Below, one piece after another: positions 42,740 through 53,327 of a DNA stretch of 64,000 nt. Origin of the DNA: an uncultured Methanobrevibacter sp. (GTDB taxonomy: Archaea; Methanobacteriota; Methanobacteria; Methanobacteriales; Methanobacteriaceae); assembly GCF_902771435.1 (NCBI RefSeq), contig NZ_CACXXB010000005.1, forward strand, positions 1 to 64,000. The letters are read 5' to 3'. Position 1 is the stretch's first letter. Every line of letters begins with the position of its first letter. The notes beneath the pieces are model-generated. The model was not told the DNA's origin. It did no database searches and saw only the letters and a program-made list of their open reading frames with translations. The position numbers and the translations under genes are program-made.

Positions 42740-43390
42740 ATGACAAAAATCATAATTTATACTGGACTGTCCCTTCCATTCAGCGAAGCGAAGGAGATTT
42801 TGGACTCCCACGGAGATGTTGAAGTAATCTATAAAAGACCTATTCAAAGAGGAGATTTGAATCTTGCTTTAAAAGAAAATCCCGACATTATCGGAATAAT
42901 TGACGGAGTATTTCACCAAAGCTCCGCTGTCGGACATAAGGAAATCTTAAATGCAATTAAAAAAGGCATCAAAGTTTATGGTGCTTCAAGCATGGGTGCT
43001 TTAAGAGCATCCGAGCTGGATGTTTTGGGAATGACTGGAATAGGTTATGTCTACAACCAGTATGCAAGCGGTGAAGTTGATTCTGATGATGATGTTGCAG
43101 TAATGCTTGATTCTGATACCTTAGAGGCACTTTCAGAACCTCTGATAAATATGAAATACGTTTTTACAAATGCAGTTGAAGAAAACATCATAACTGAAGA
43201 TGAAAAGGATGAATTACTTGCAATTGCTAAAGAAACGTTTTATCCGAAAAGAAACTATGCCCAAACCTTAAGTGCATCAAATCTGGATGCCTCCAAAAAG
43301 GATAAGCTCATTGATTTCATACGCCAATCCCCAGACATTAAAAAAGAAGATGCAAAAAAATTATTGCACTGTATTAAAAATGAGATATAG
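42740..43390 (+). CDS. tfuA: TfuA-like partner of YcaO
   Basis: This 216-residue TfuA-family protein works with YcaO in thioamidation of McrA, probably by delivering or releasing sulfide. The family core is visible in IIIYTGLSLPFSEAKEIL, GIIDGVFHQSSAVGHKEIL and KVYGASSMGALRASELDVLG. It starts four bases after ycaO. About 160 bases of AT-rich DNA separate it from the convergent gene at 43551. Confidence 0.92.
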   Translation: MTKIIIYTGLSLPFSEAKEILDSHGDVEVIYKRPIQRGDLNLALKENPDIIGIIDGVFHQSSAVGHKEILNAIKKGIKVYGASSMGALRASELDVLGMTGIGYVYNQYASGEVDSDDDVAVMLDSDTLEALSEPLINMKYVFTNAVEENIITEDEKDELLAIAKETFYPKRNYAQTLSASNLDASKKDKLIDFIRQSPDIKKEDAKKLLHCIKNEI

Positions 43391-43550
43391 ATTTGGCAAA
43401 CCATTTTATTGGAATTTTTAATCAAAACAAATCAAAATAAAAATTCATTAAATTAAATTATAAAAATAAGATAAAACTATGAATTTAATTGATTGAGTAT
43501 CAATGTTAATGAAAGTGTTAACACTACCATCAAACATCACGCAATTAAAT

Positions 43551-44009
43551 TCACTTGTTCATTTCCAAGTATTTTTTTAAAACAATGTCTGGAGTCTCAA
43601 TAGTCTTTTCAATAGTTTTAGCAAACTCATTTGCTTCAAAATCTTCGCTTGTTTTGACTAAACCTTTCAAAATCACTTGTTTACCCTCGATCTTAAAGCC
43701 AACATCATCAGCTTCTATTTCAATTAAACTGATCTCTATTTCAGAAGCCTTTTCCAATACATCATCGGCTTTAACCTCATATTTAAGTTTCAAATTCTTA
43801 TGAGGCATCAATTCATTAATCGTTCTTTTGATAACTGATTCGAAAAGTTCCAAAAATTTTAAAGCAGGGGACATATTATTAGCCCACCAATAAGTAAGAA
43901 CAGAATTAAGAACAATTTCGTGTTCGACAAAATCATCATATAATCTTGCACGAACACCTACAACACTATCGTCAACTGTTTTAATCACTAAAACCGGACT
44001 AACAGCCAT
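43551..44009 (-). CDS. Hypothetical protein next to a CBS-domain protein
   Basis: This soluble protein has 152 residues (MAVSPVLVIKTVDDSVVGVR start), with a mixed strand/helix N-terminal half and an acidic Ile/Glu-rich C-terminal half. It contains no motif I recognise. It starts 10 bases after the CBS-domain gene ends, so it is in the same operon. Role unknown. Confidence 0.6.
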   Translation of the reverse strand: MAVSPVLVIKTVDDSVVGVRARLYDDFVEHEIVLNSVLTYWWANNMSPALKFLELFESVIKRTINELMPHKNLKLKYEVKADDVLEKASEIEISLIEIEADDVGFKIEGKQVILKGLVKTSEDFEANEFAKTIEKTIETPDIVLKKYLEMNK

Positions 44010-44019
44010 CCTATCACAG

Positions 44020-44859
44020 CTATTCTACTAAAGCTTTAATCAAATCACTAGCTCTGACAAGACCGACTAAGTCTCCTTCAACACCGATGACAGGAATTTG
44101 CTCAATGTTTAAGGATTTCATTTTTTTAGCACAGTCAGAAACTTTAGTTTTGGAGTTAGCTACTTCAACATTGCCGATAGCAACATCGCCAACTACTTTG
44201 TCTGTGAATTTCAAATGGTTTTTCTCAATGTATAAAATGGAAGTACTATCCCAAGACCATTTATCTCCTTCAGTACCTACAGTGGAACTGTGTTCACTTC
44301 TTTCTGAAATAATTTCAATTTCAGAGATGAAATCAGTTTCAGTTAAAATACCAGATAATTTTGCATTGTCATCCAATGCCAAAATAGATTTTAAACCGAA
44401 TTGATTCATGGATTCGAAAGCAACGTTTAATGGAGCTTTATCCCATGTAGTTGGAACAGTAGTAATCATATAATTTTCAACAGCATCATTGATTGTAAGT
44501 TTAGTTAATGCTTTGGACACCAAATCGAAAGATGTGATAATTCCAACAAGTTCACCGTCATCATTTACTACAGGAACCCTTCTTACATTATTTTCAATCA
44601 TTTTGCGAGCAACATCTATTACATCCTCACTAGGATTTGCAGTAACTAAATCTCTAGTCATCAACATTGCAATTTGTTCTTCGTCAGGATTATTAATTAA
44701 ATCAGAACGGGTTACTAGTCCTACTAAAATATCAGTATCTTCTTTAACTACAGGAAGTACTGCTTTGTTTTCTTTTCTCATTAAGTCTAAAACTTTTTCT
44801 CTGTTACCTGGTACGGAAACACTGACTACATTTTTAGACATTGTTCTTTTAACTAACAT
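44020..44859 (-). CDS. Protein with four CBS domains
   Basis: This 279-residue protein is built from four CBS motifs in two pairs (about 1-55, 63-120, 125-185 and 215-279). Repeat signatures are LVGLVTRSDLI, LVGIITSFDLVSK, LSGILTETDFI and LVGLVRASDLI. CBS pairs bind adenosine ligands such as AMP, ATP or S-adenosylmethionine and act as energy sensors. There is no attached effector domain, so it probably acts on a partner. The 152-residue protein encoded next in the operon is a candidate. Confidence 0.88.
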   Translation of the reverse strand: MLVKRTMSKNVVSVSVPGNREKVLDLMRKENKAVLPVVKEDTDILVGLVTRSDLINNPDEEQIAMLMTRDLVTANPSEDVIDVARKMIENNVRRVPVVNDDGELVGIITSFDLVSKALTKLTINDAVENYMITTVPTTWDKAPLNVAFESMNQFGLKSILALDDNAKLSGILTETDFISEIEIISERSEHSSTVGTEGDKWSWDSTSILYIEKNHLKFTDKVVGDVAIGNVEVANSKTKVSDCAKKMKSLNIEQIPVIGVEGDLVGLVRASDLIKALVE

Positions 44860-44905
44860 AAAAACACCTATATTAACAAAATTATAATAATAAATTAATA
44901 ATAAT

Positions 44906-45328
44906 CTAATGGATTACAAGTACTGCGCATTTGGCCGAATTTACAACCTTATCTGCTACACTACCCATTATAAATCTATCAAATCCAGATTTACCTGAAC
45001 TTCCCATGACTATTAAATCAATATCTTCTTCAGCTGCCACTTCTAAAATACATCTTGCAGGAGAACCTTCTTTAATTACATGAGATATTTTTATATTATC
45101 TGCATTTAATTTGTCAAATTCTTCAAGATTCTCTTGAGATCTTTCCTTTAAGACCTGATTTAACTGGTACACTTCATCATCCAATGGAAGTCCGTTGACA
45201 AAATTGTTCTCTGTGACACTTACGGCAACTATTTCAGCGCCAGTGACACCTGCCAAAAATAATGCATGCTTTTGAGCTTTCTTTGCAAATTCTGATCCGT
45301 CAGTCGGAACCAATATTTTTTTATACAT
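44906..45328 (-). CDS. Universal stress protein (UspA family)
   Basis: This single UspA domain of about 140 residues starts MYKKILVPTDGSEFAKKAQK, with the ATP-binding motif GSSGKSGFDRFIMGSVA near the C-terminus, so it belongs to the nucleotide-binding class. I chose the ATG at 45328 because GGGAG lies just upstream; the adjacent ATG (45331) is equally possible, and the longer frame to 45349 contains that site. It lies 46 bases upstream of the CBS protein gene on the same strand. Confidence 0.9.
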   Translation of the reverse strand: MYKKILVPTDGSEFAKKAQKHALFLAGVTGAEIVAVSVTENNFVNGLPLDDEVYQLNQVLKERSQENLEEFDKLNADNIKISHVIKEGSPARCILEVAAEEDIDLIVMGSSGKSGFDRFIMGSVADKVVNSAKCAVLVIH

Positions 45329-45369
45329 CATTATCAACTCCCATATCATATAGATTTATATCCATGATA

Positions 45370-46524
45370 TTATACAATACATTTTTTATTAATGATATAT
45401 AATATATTTTTCGTTTCTAGCCTATTGCATATATTAAGGTATGGATTTTTAGAAAAAGATTTGAAAATTATAAATTCGGCGAAATAACCCTCATCTATAA
45501 AGGATTTTTGTACAATATTATTTACATCATTGCTGCAGACATTAGTTGTAGCCATTTGTAACAACTGCTGCGGACTAATATAAGATTTATAATAAACAGA
45601 CATTAATTTTAAGGTAAATTCCAACTCCCTAAGCATATTTGGAGAGTTTAGCATTACATTATCAGTTCCAAGTAGCGGCCTTACTCCCAGTCCCAGCATT
45701 TCATTCAGTCTGCAAACCCCCACATTCAATGTTGCATTGGCCCTCGGACAAACTACAATGTTGGAACTTGATTTTGAAACCAGCTCCAAATCATTATTTT
45801 TGGGATTTGTAAGGTGAACCAGCTGGGAAAAGTTACTGTTAATGCCCTTTTCGATTTCGGTTTTATTAAATTCATTCAATGATTCTATTTGATTTGATTC
45901 TGATTCCGCAACATGAATTGATGAAATCTTACCCTGTTTACTGCATTCATCGACAATCAGATTTGCAACGTCCTGTGTAATTTCACCAAAGCCACTTGGT
46001 GCAATTCCATCAGCAACCTTTAAAAGCTTTCTAATAGCTATTTTGACTTTACCCAAATCAGGATCGTCCCCATAAAAACTATCGTCACGACCTAAAATAA
46101 TCGGTTTAATCGGAATATCTTTACTAGCCTCCCTTAAAAGTTCAACTCCCCTAATTCCACCTTCGCGATAATCGATGAAATGGGTTGTTCCTGAGTTAAC
46201 CATATCCCACATTGACTCCTGCATGGCATGGATTAGCTCTTCATCGGTTGCATTTGCCAGTGCCTTATGTTTAACCCCATCCGGAGGCTTGACCATTTCA
46301 CTTAAGGACAAACCATACCCTTCATCCTTAATTATCGAATCGCCAATGTGAATATGGCCATTGATAAATGAAGGGCAGACAACAGCACCATCAACATCGA
46401 TGATTTTACCTTCTTTTGCATCTTTTTTTATCTGAATGATTTTACCGTCATCTACAACGATGTTTTCCTTTGATGGAATTAAATTCTGACCTTTTAAAAT
46501 GATTCCGTTTGATATAGTAAACAT
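45370..46524 (-). CDS. Amidohydrolase family protein (deaminase-like)
   Basis: This 384-residue metal-dependent hydrolase belongs to the amidohydrolase superfamily, closest by motif to chlorohydrolase/cytosine deaminase-type enzymes. Metal and catalytic residues are visible in INGHIHIGDS (two His), IHVAESES (His), LVHLTNP (His) and LLGTDNVM (Asp). The substrate is unknown; nucleoside deamination is one option. The C-terminal 30 residues are rich in Asn, Lys and Ile. Confidence 0.82.
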   Translation of the reverse strand: MFTISNGIILKGQNLIPSKENIVVDDGKIIQIKKDAKEGKIIDVDGAVVCPSFINGHIHIGDSIIKDEGYGLSLSEMVKPPDGVKHKALANATDEELIHAMQESMWDMVNSGTTHFIDYREGGIRGVELLREASKDIPIKPIILGRDDSFYGDDPDLGKVKIAIRKLLKVADGIAPSGFGEITQDVANLIVDECSKQGKISSIHVAESESNQIESLNEFNKTEIEKGINSNFSQLVHLTNPKNNDLELVSKSSSNIVVCPRANATLNVGVCRLNEMLGLGVRPLLGTDNVMLNSPNMLRELEFTLKLMSVYYKSYISPQQLLQMATTNVCSNDVNNIVQKSFIDEGYFAEFIIFKSFSKNPYLNICNRLETKNILYIINKKCIV

Positions 46525-46651
46525 TAATCTAGAATCTAATTTTTTTTATTAAAATAATTTTTCATTAACTTTATTAGATTTAAAAAAATAATATTAAACC
46601 AAGTGCAATCAAGATTTTTGCACAAATTCAACACTTCGCTTTTTTAAGATA

Positions 46652-47254
46652 ATGGAGATGATTTCAATTAACTCTCAAGAAATAAGATACTTTTACCGAA
46701 ACATTGTGAAAACTGGTGATGTATATAGAGTTAAACACAATAATAAAGATTATGGAGAGTTTAGAAAATTGTCTGATGCATTATATGAGCGAGATGCGCT
46801 ATTTTTTTGTAATTTCGACTATGACCTGCTTGTTGAATGCGACCTTGAAAACAAGTATGAAAATATGGTATTGCCTCCTTTTCCCGAAAAACGGCCAAGA
46901 GGACGTATAAAGGGAACAAAATTTAACAAAAAGGAAAGAGAAGGGGAAATCCTCTTTGATCATAAGGTTAAAGGTTTTTATATCAAAAGAATGGGTGAGA
47001 TTATCGGCTATTACGATACGATGACAGAAGCGTTTTACTATAAAAAACTCCTGATGGACAATGCCTGGGACATGAGCGTCCTTAAAAGCAACATCACTGA
47101 AAGAATTGACGTCAATATCGTCATTAATCAAAACAAAGAATATGAAGTTCAATTAAACTTCTGTCCTAAATGTAAAACAAGGTTAAAAATCGGCGAAGAG
47201 GAATGTCCATCCTGCGGTATCAATATCAAAGAATACCTATTCGGCAATTACTGA
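46652..47254 (+). CDS. Hypothetical protein with two AP2-like repeats and a zinc ribbon
   Basis: The 200-residue protein carries two similar segments, VYRVKHNNKDYGEFRKLSDA (about 22-41) and GFYIKRMGEIIGYYDTMTEA (about 108-127). Each has the three-strand plus helix pattern seen in AP2-like DNA-binding domains. It ends in a four-cysteine zinc ribbon (CPKCKTRLKIGEEECPSCGI). A basic linker (PRGRIKGTKFNKKER) joins the repeats. DNA binding is therefore likely but inferred. The gene stands alone. Confidence 0.6.
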   Translation: MEMISINSQEIRYFYRNIVKTGDVYRVKHNNKDYGEFRKLSDALYERDALFFCNFDYDLLVECDLENKYENMVLPPFPEKRPRGRIKGTKFNKKEREGEILFDHKVKGFYIKRMGEIIGYYDTMTEAFYYKKLLMDNAWDMSVLKSNITERIDVNIVINQNKEYEVQLNFCPKCKTRLKIGEEECPSCGINIKEYLFGNY

Positions 47255-47327
47255 ACTCATCATAGAGAATGCAATAATTGAAATTCTATTTTTAAAAAAA
47301 AAAAGTAAATAAAAGGATAAAGAAATA

Positions 47328-50300
47328 TTATTCTCCATCCGCATAGTCGTTTAATGATTTTACATTAATTTCGCTGTTTTGTACAGCCGCAATAGCATTT
47401 AAAGCTGCTCTTGCACCAGCCAATGTGGTAACATATGGTATACCAAGTTCAATAGCCAATCTTCTGATAATATAACCGTCTTTAGCAGATTGTTTTCCTT
47501 CAGAAGTGTTGATAATCAAATCAATTTCCTTATTAAGTATTGCATCCCTAATGTTAGGGGATCCCTGTGAAACCTTTTTGATTATTTCAATATCTGTCAA
47601 ACCTGTGGCCTGGCCAGTACCGTTAGTTGCGGCAATATCAAATCCTAAATTGGCAGCCTTTTCTGCAATAGGCCTGATTTTTTTCTTATCCTGTTCTTTA
47701 ACAGTGAGGAATATTTTTCCTTCTTTAGGAAGTTCCATTCCCGCTGAAAGTTGGGATTTGTAGAATGCCATTCCGAAGTTTTCATCTATACCTATACTTT
47801 CACCAGTGGATTTCATTTCAGGACCAAGGATAGTATCTGATTCAGGTAATTTAAGGAATGGGAATACAGACTCTTTTACAGCGACATGGTCAATCTTGAT
47901 TTCTTTGGTTAAATTGAAGTCTTTTAATTTTGCTCCGTGCATAATCCAGGTAGCCACTTTTGCCAAAGGCACGCCAATAGCTTTGCTTACAAATGGAACT
48001 GTTCTACTTGCACGAGGGTTTGCTTCAATAATGTATACCATTTCCTCATCAAGTTTGACTGCATATTGAATATTCATTAAACCTTTTACATCCAATTCCA
48101 GAGCCAATTTAGTGGAGTTTTCACGAATGACATCTAAAATATGTGCAGGAATGGTTTGAGGAGGTATTACACATGCAGAGTCACCTGAGTGAACACCTGC
48201 TTCTTCGATGTGTTCCATGATACCTGCTATGAATACGTCTTCGCCGTCACATAAAAGGTCAACATCCAATTCAATTGCATCTTCGAGGAACTTGTCCACT
48301 AAAATCGGGTGGTCAGGTGAAACTTTTACTGCCTCTTTCATATATTCCTCAAGCTCATTTACATCATAAACAATTTCCATTGCTCTTCCACCAATAACAT
48401 ATGATGGACGTACAAGCACTGGGAATGTGATTCTTTCTGCAATTTCCTTTGCCTCATCAAAAGAGTTTGCAGTTCCATATGGTGCCTGATGAATGTGTAG
48501 TTTTTCCAGAAGTTCAGCGAATAATTCCCTGTCTTCTACCCTATCAATACTTTCATAAGGAGTTCCTAAAATTTTAACACCTGCATTAGCCAGAGGTACT
48601 GCCAAATTAATTGATGTCTGACCACCGAACTGCACGATGACTCCATCAGGTTTTTCCTGTTCGATGACACCCATTACATCTTCAAAGGTCAATGGCTCGA
48701 AGAACAGTTTGTCCGAAATATCGTAATCGGTACTTACGGTTTCAGGGTTGTTGTTGATTAAAATTGTTTCGATTCCATCCTCTTTTAAAGCCAAAGATGA
48801 ATGTACACAGCAGTAATCGAATTCAATACCCTGACCAATTCTGATCGGACCCGCTCCAAGAATAACAACTTTCTTTTTAGTGGTTGATACCAGTTCGTTT
48901 CCAACATCATAGCTGCTGTAGTAGTAAGGGGTTTTTGCCTCAAATTCTGCAGCACAGGTATCTACCATCTTATATGATTGTTTGATGTTGTATCTTGAAA
49001 GCAAGTTTCTGACATATTCTTCTGTCTGGCCAGTCAGTGAAGCTAATCTCTTATTTGAGAATCCTAACTGTTTTGCTTTTCTCAAGTAGTATTCATCATC
49101 CAATTTTTCAACAGTGACATCATTTTCAAAGTTAACGATGTTTCTGATTTTGTATAGGAAGAAATTATCGATTTTTGTAAGTTCCCTTATCTTATCGATG
49201 TCCATTCCGTCCTTGATTGCGGAATAGATTTGGAAATAAATTAAATCAGTCGGATTTGACAAGTCTTCTTCTGTCCATTCAACATATTCAAATCCGTCAA
49301 AGCCCATGTCCAAAGATCTTAATGCTTTTTGGAATGCTTCTTCGAAGGTTCTTCCGATAGCCATTACCTCTCCGGTAGCTTTCATTTGAACTCCTACCTG
49401 GCGGCTTATTCCTTTGAACTTGTCAAACGGCCATCTTGGGATTTTAATAACAACATAATCGATGGCAGGTTCAAATGATGCAGGAGTCTCTTTGGTAATG
49501 TCGTTTTTGATTTCATCCAAAGTCATTCCTAATGCAACTTTTGATGAGATTTTTGCAATCGGATAACCTGTCGCTTTTGAAGCAAGCGCACTGCTTCTTG
49601 ATACACGAGGGTTTACTTCAATAACTTTGTATTCGTCGGTTTCAGGGTTTAGCGCAAATTGAATGTTACATCCACCGCGAATTCCTAATGCTCTGATAAT
49701 CTTGATTGATGCGTCACGCATTTTTTGAATGGTTTCGTCACATAGGTTTTGAATTGGAGCAACTACAACACTGTCTCCTGTGTGAATACCCATAGGATCT
49801 ATGTTTTCCATGGTACATACAATGATACAGGTGTCTTCCTTATCTCTCATTACTTCAAATTCAATTTCTTTCCATCCTAAAACAGATTCGTCAATGAGAA
49901 CCTGATTGATGAAACTCATATCCAAACCGTGATTTGCGATTTCAATTAATTCCTCTTCATTGTGTGCAATTCCACCACCAGTTCCACCCAAGGTGAATGC
50001 TGGCCTTACAATTACAGGATAACCTATTTCTTTTACGGCTTCAAGTGCTGCATCTACACTTTCTACAGCCTGACATTTCGGAATCTGTTCTCCAATTTCT
50101 TCCATCAGGTTTGCAAATAAATCACGGTCTTCCACATCTTTAATTGTTTGAACATCAGAACCTATGACCTTAATTCCTTCAAGCAATCCCAAATCTCCAA
50201 GACCTGTTGCAATATTTAATCCGGTTTGTCCACCCATAGTTGGTAAAATAGCGTCAATTTCTTCTTCTTTTATAATTTTAGCAACGACTTCTGGAGTTAA

Positions 50301-50504
50301 TGGTTCAGTATAAACTGTGTCGGCCATGTCAATGTCAGTTTGGATTGTAGCCGGATTACTGTTAACCAAAACAGTTTCAATACCTTCCTCTCTTAGTGAT
50401 TTACATGCTTGTGAACCTGAATAATCGAACTCTGCTGCCTGTCCGATTTGAATAGGTCCTGAACCAATAATTAATACTTTTTTAATATCCTTATCAACTG
50501 GCAT
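47328..50504 (-). CDS. carB: Carbamoyl-phosphate synthase large chain
   Basis: CarB makes carbamoyl phosphate from bicarbonate, ammonia (from CarA) and two ATP, for arginine and pyrimidine synthesis. The 1058 residues are full length. The first carboxyphosphate domain (start [20 protein letters not shown]), an oligomerisation domain, the second ATP-grasp domain ([20 protein letters not shown]) and a C-terminal MGS-like allosteric domain (from about 930, [15 protein letters not shown]) are all present. The start lies 20 bases after the carA stop. Confidence 0.96.
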   Translation of the reverse strand: MPVDKDIKKVLIIGSGPIQIGQAAEFDYSGSQACKSLREEGIETVLVNSNPATIQTDIDMADTVYTEPLTPEVVAKIIKEEEIDAILPTMGGQTGLNIATGLGDLGLLEGIKVIGSDVQTIKDVEDRDLFANLMEEIGEQIPKCQAVESVDAALEAVKEIGYPVIVRPAFTLGGTGGGIAHNEEELIEIANHGLDMSFINQVLIDESVLGWKEIEFEVMRDKEDTCIIVCTMENIDPMGIHTGDSVVVAPIQNLCDETIQKMRDASIKIIRALGIRGGCNIQFALNPETDEYKVIEVNPRVSRSSALASKATGYPIAKISSKVALGMTLDEIKNDITKETPASFEPAIDYVVIKIPRWPFDKFKGISRQVGVQMKATGEVMAIGRTFEEAFQKALRSLDMGFDGFEYVEWTEEDLSNPTDLIYFQIYSAIKDGMDIDKIRELTKIDNFFLYKIRNIVNFENDVTVEKLDDEYYLRKAKQLGFSNKRLASLTGQTEEYVRNLLSRYNIKQSYKMVDTCAAEFEAKTPYYYSSYDVGNELVSTTKKKVVILGAGPIRIGQGIEFDYCCVHSSLALKEDGIETILINNNPETVSTDYDISDKLFFEPLTFEDVMGVIEQEKPDGVIVQFGGQTSINLAVPLANAGVKILGTPYESIDRVEDRELFAELLEKLHIHQAPYGTANSFDEAKEIAERITFPVLVRPSYVIGGRAMEIVYDVNELEEYMKEAVKVSPDHPILVDKFLEDAIELDVDLLCDGEDVFIAGIMEHIEEAGVHSGDSACVIPPQTIPAHILDVIRENSTKLALELDVKGLMNIQYAVKLDEEMVYIIEANPRASRTVPFVSKAIGVPLAKVATWIMHGAKLKDFNLTKEIKIDHVAVKESVFPFLKLPESDTILGPEMKSTGESIGIDENFGMAFYKSQLSAGMELPKEGKIFLTVKEQDKKKIRPIAEKAANLGFDIAATNGTGQATGLTDIEIIKKVSQGSPNIRDAILNKEIDLIINTSEGKQSAKDGYIIRRLAIELGIPYVTTLAGARAALNAIAAVQNSEINVKSLNDYADGE

Positions 50505-50524
50505 ATATAATCCTCATTAATTTT

Positions 50525-51607
50525 TTAATAATCTTCCATCATCTGATTAAACTCATCAAAAATGCTTTTTGTATCATTTGGACCAGGGCCCGCTTCAGGG
50601 TGGTACTGTATACATTTTAAAGGTAATTCCTTGTGGGAAATTCCTTCTGGAGTTCCATCATTTAAGTTAACTTGAGCTAATTCTAAGTCTGTCTCTTTTA
50701 AAGATTCCTTATCAATTGTGAAACCATGGTTTTGAGATGTGATAAACACTTTTCCAGTAGCTAAATCCTTAACCGGCTGGTTTTCACCACGGTGACCAAA
50801 TTTCATTTTGTAAGACCTTGCTCCAAAAGACTTAGCAATCAATTGTTGTCCCATACAAATTCCGAAAATCGGCAATCTGCTGGAGAGTTTTTTCATGGTT
50901 TCAATTGTCTCAGTTACTCTGTCTGGGTTTCCAGGTCCGGAAGTAATCATCAGACCGCTTGGGGAGTAATCCAGGACAGTTTTATAATCAGTATCATAAG
51001 GGAATAATACAACACCAATATCCCTTTCTAAAAATGAGTTAATGATATTCTTTTTAACACCACAATCAATCAATGCAACTTTCTTGTCGGCATCTTCATT
51101 GAATATTTTAATCTCCTTTGTTGAAACTAAAGGTACAACATCCCTATCTTCAATGCTTGGTTGTGACTTTGCCATTTCCAACAATTTATCATCGTCAATG
51201 TCTTCTGTTGTGATTGCTGCTTTTAGTGAACCTCTTTCACGAATTTTTAATGTTAAATCTCTGGTGTCAATTCCGCTGATTCCTGGAGTTTCAAATTCCT
51301 TTAAAAACTCATCCAAAGTTTTTTGAGGTCCAAAGTTGGATACTTCACGACAAACTTCACGACAAACAAATCCTTCAACCTGAATGTTATCAGATTGATA
51401 CCACTTCTCACTTACCCCATGATTTCCTTCCAAAGGATAAGTAGACATTAAAATTTCTCCTTTAAAAGACGGGTCGGTTAAAGATTCAGTATATCCACCC
51501 ATACCAGTAGAGAAAACAAGTTCTCCCAATTTGGTGGTTTCATAACCGAAAGCTTCCCCTTTTAAAATTGTTCCATCTTCCAAAGCCAATTTAGCTATTT
51601 TTACCAT
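50525..51607 (-). CDS. carA: Carbamoyl-phosphate synthase small chain
   Basis: This glutaminase subunit feeds ammonia to CarB. The 360 residues have the CarA N-terminal domain ([20 protein letters not shown]) and a class I amidotransferase domain with nucleophile Cys251 (FGICMGQQL) and His336/Glu338 (YHPEAGPGP). It is the first gene of the carAB operon. A GGTGAT Shine-Dalgarno lies four bases before the ATG. Confidence 0.96.
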   Translation of the reverse strand: MVKIAKLALEDGTILKGEAFGYETTKLGELVFSTGMGGYTESLTDPSFKGEILMSTYPLEGNHGVSEKWYQSDNIQVEGFVCREVCREVSNFGPQKTLDEFLKEFETPGISGIDTRDLTLKIRERGSLKAAITTEDIDDDKLLEMAKSQPSIEDRDVVPLVSTKEIKIFNEDADKKVALIDCGVKKNIINSFLERDIGVVLFPYDTDYKTVLDYSPSGLMITSGPGNPDRVTETIETMKKLSSRLPIFGICMGQQLIAKSFGARSYKMKFGHRGENQPVKDLATGKVFITSQNHGFTIDKESLKETDLELAQVNLNDGTPEGISHKELPLKCIQYHPEAGPGPNDTKSIFDEFNQMMEDY

Positions 51608-51610
51608 TAA

Positions 51611-51656
51611 ATCACCATTATAAAAAAATATAATCTCTATCTTTAATATATATCAT
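51611..51656 (-). promoter_or_regulatory. Promoter and Shine-Dalgarno of carAB
   Basis: On the minus strand a TATA box (TGATATATATTA, about 51644-51655) lies about 40 bases before the carA ATG. GGTGAT is at 51611-51616. No pyrimidine- or arginine-responsive attenuator structure was recognised. Confidence 0.5.
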
Positions 51657-51806
51657 TTTACTATATTATTAAATTATTGTTTTTCAGACAAATATTCAAA
51701 ATTAAAGAAAAAAAATCATCATATTTGAATATAATTAAAAGTGAAACATAAATTAATATTCGATTAACAACAAAATATCACTAATTAAATCTGAAGAGAA
51801 TATAAA

Positions 51807-53324
51807 ATGGCCAACCAACTAGAAGATTCAGTTAAAAAACATTTGAATGCAAAGGATTTTGCCAAATTTAAAAAATTAATCAGGGAAAATAAAATTTATG
51901 ATGTCCCGCATAGCTTGACAGGGGATTTAAGGCCCTATCAAAAAATTGGCTATTCATGGCTGGTTCAAAACATCAGATATGGATTCGGAAGCATATTGGC
52001 TGACGACATGGGTCTTGGAAAGACAATACAGATTTTATCTGCAATCCTTTATTATAAGGAAAATAATCTCCTGGAAGACAAAACAGCTTTGATAATCGTT
52101 CCGCCAACACTAATATCCAATTGGGAAAATGAAATTAAAAAATTCACACCTGATTTGACATATTTCATTTATCACGGGTCCAACAGAACATTTCCCCTGG
52201 AGACATATGACATCATATTGACCTCCTACGGCGTTGTCAGGCTTGATTTGGATATGTTTGTTGACCAAAGATGGTTTTTATGCATCATAGATGAAGCCCA
52301 AAATATTAAAAATCCAAATACCGAACAGACAAAAGCCATCAAAAGCGTTGATGCAAGGTCAAAAGTTGCATTGACCGGAACTCCAATCGAAAACAAACTT
52401 ATGGATTACTGGTCAATATTTGATTTTACAAATAAAGGATATTTGTCAACAAAGGATGATTTCAAAAGGCAATATGTTATGCCAATAGAAAAACTGGAAG
52501 ATGAAGAGACTTTAGATGATTTGAGAACAATAGCCAAACCATTCGTTTTAAGGCGTTTGAAAACCGATGATGACATTAAAAAGGAACTGCCGGAGAAATT
52601 CATCAATGACATTTACTGCACATTATCCAAAAAGCAGATAAAACTATATAATGCGATTCTAGACGAGATATTCTTTGATATTGAAAATTCAAAAGGTATT
52701 CAGAGAAAAGGAATAATCCTTAAGATATTGACTGCACTGAAACAGACCTGCAACCATCCTGCACAGTTTTTAGACATTAAAAATCCCAAAATATCAGAAT
52801 CCGGAAAAATGGAACTTTTAGTTGATATACTGTCCAATATTTTAGATGCCAATGAAAAGGTTCTGATTTTTACCCAATATGTTGAAATGGGCAAGCTCAT
52901 TCAAGAATTAATTTCCAAAAAGTTCAAGCAAGAGGTACTGTTCCTGCACGGATCACAGACAAGGATTGAAAAGGCAAACGTAATTGATACATTCCAGGAG
53001 AATGAAAACTATAAAATCCTGGTTGCGACACTTAAAACTGGGGGAACCGGTTTGAATTTGACCGCTGCTCAAAATGTTATCCATTATGATTTATGGTGGA
53101 ATCCTGCGGTTGAAAATCAGGCAACAGACAGGGTGCATAGAATCGGTCAGGAAAACGACGTCATGGTATACCGATTCATTACAAAGGGAACCCTTGAAGA
53201 AACAATTGATGCCATAAGCAAACATAAGACCGATCTGGCAAGCAAATCCATCGTAAGCGATGAAACATTTCTGACTGAAATGACCAACGAAGAGCTGAAA
53301 GAAGTTTTAAAATTAAGATTATAA
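51807..53324 (+). CDS. SNF2-family helicase-like ATPase, minimal form
   Basis: This Swi2/Snf2 double-stranded DNA translocase of 505 residues consists almost only of the two RecA-like lobes. Motif I is ADDMGLGKT (65-73), motif II is DEAQ (162-165), motif III is ALTGTPIENKL, and motif VI is ATDRVHRIGQ. Most archaeal and bacterial relatives are 900-1100 residues, with an N-terminal SWIM zinc finger or other domains; none is present here. Upstream DNA has no remnant. The ends look natural, so this is probably a short form rather than a truncation. Confidence 0.88.
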   Translation: MANQLEDSVKKHLNAKDFAKFKKLIRENKIYDVPHSLTGDLRPYQKIGYSWLVQNIRYGFGSILADDMGLGKTIQILSAILYYKENNLLEDKTALIIVPPTLISNWENEIKKFTPDLTYFIYHGSNRTFPLETYDIILTSYGVVRLDLDMFVDQRWFLCIIDEAQNIKNPNTEQTKAIKSVDARSKVALTGTPIENKLMDYWSIFDFTNKGYLSTKDDFKRQYVMPIEKLEDEETLDDLRTIAKPFVLRRLKTDDDIKKELPEKFINDIYCTLSKKQIKLYNAILDEIFFDIENSKGIQRKGIILKILTALKQTCNHPAQFLDIKNPKISESGKMELLVDILSNILDANEKVLIFTQYVEMGKLIQELISKKFKQEVLFLHGSQTRIEKANVIDTFQENENYKILVATLKTGGTGLNLTAAQNVIHYDLWWNPAVENQATDRVHRIGQENDVMVYRFITKGTLEETIDAISKHKTDLASKSIVSDETFLTEMTNEELKEVLKLRL

Positions 53325-53327
53325 GTC

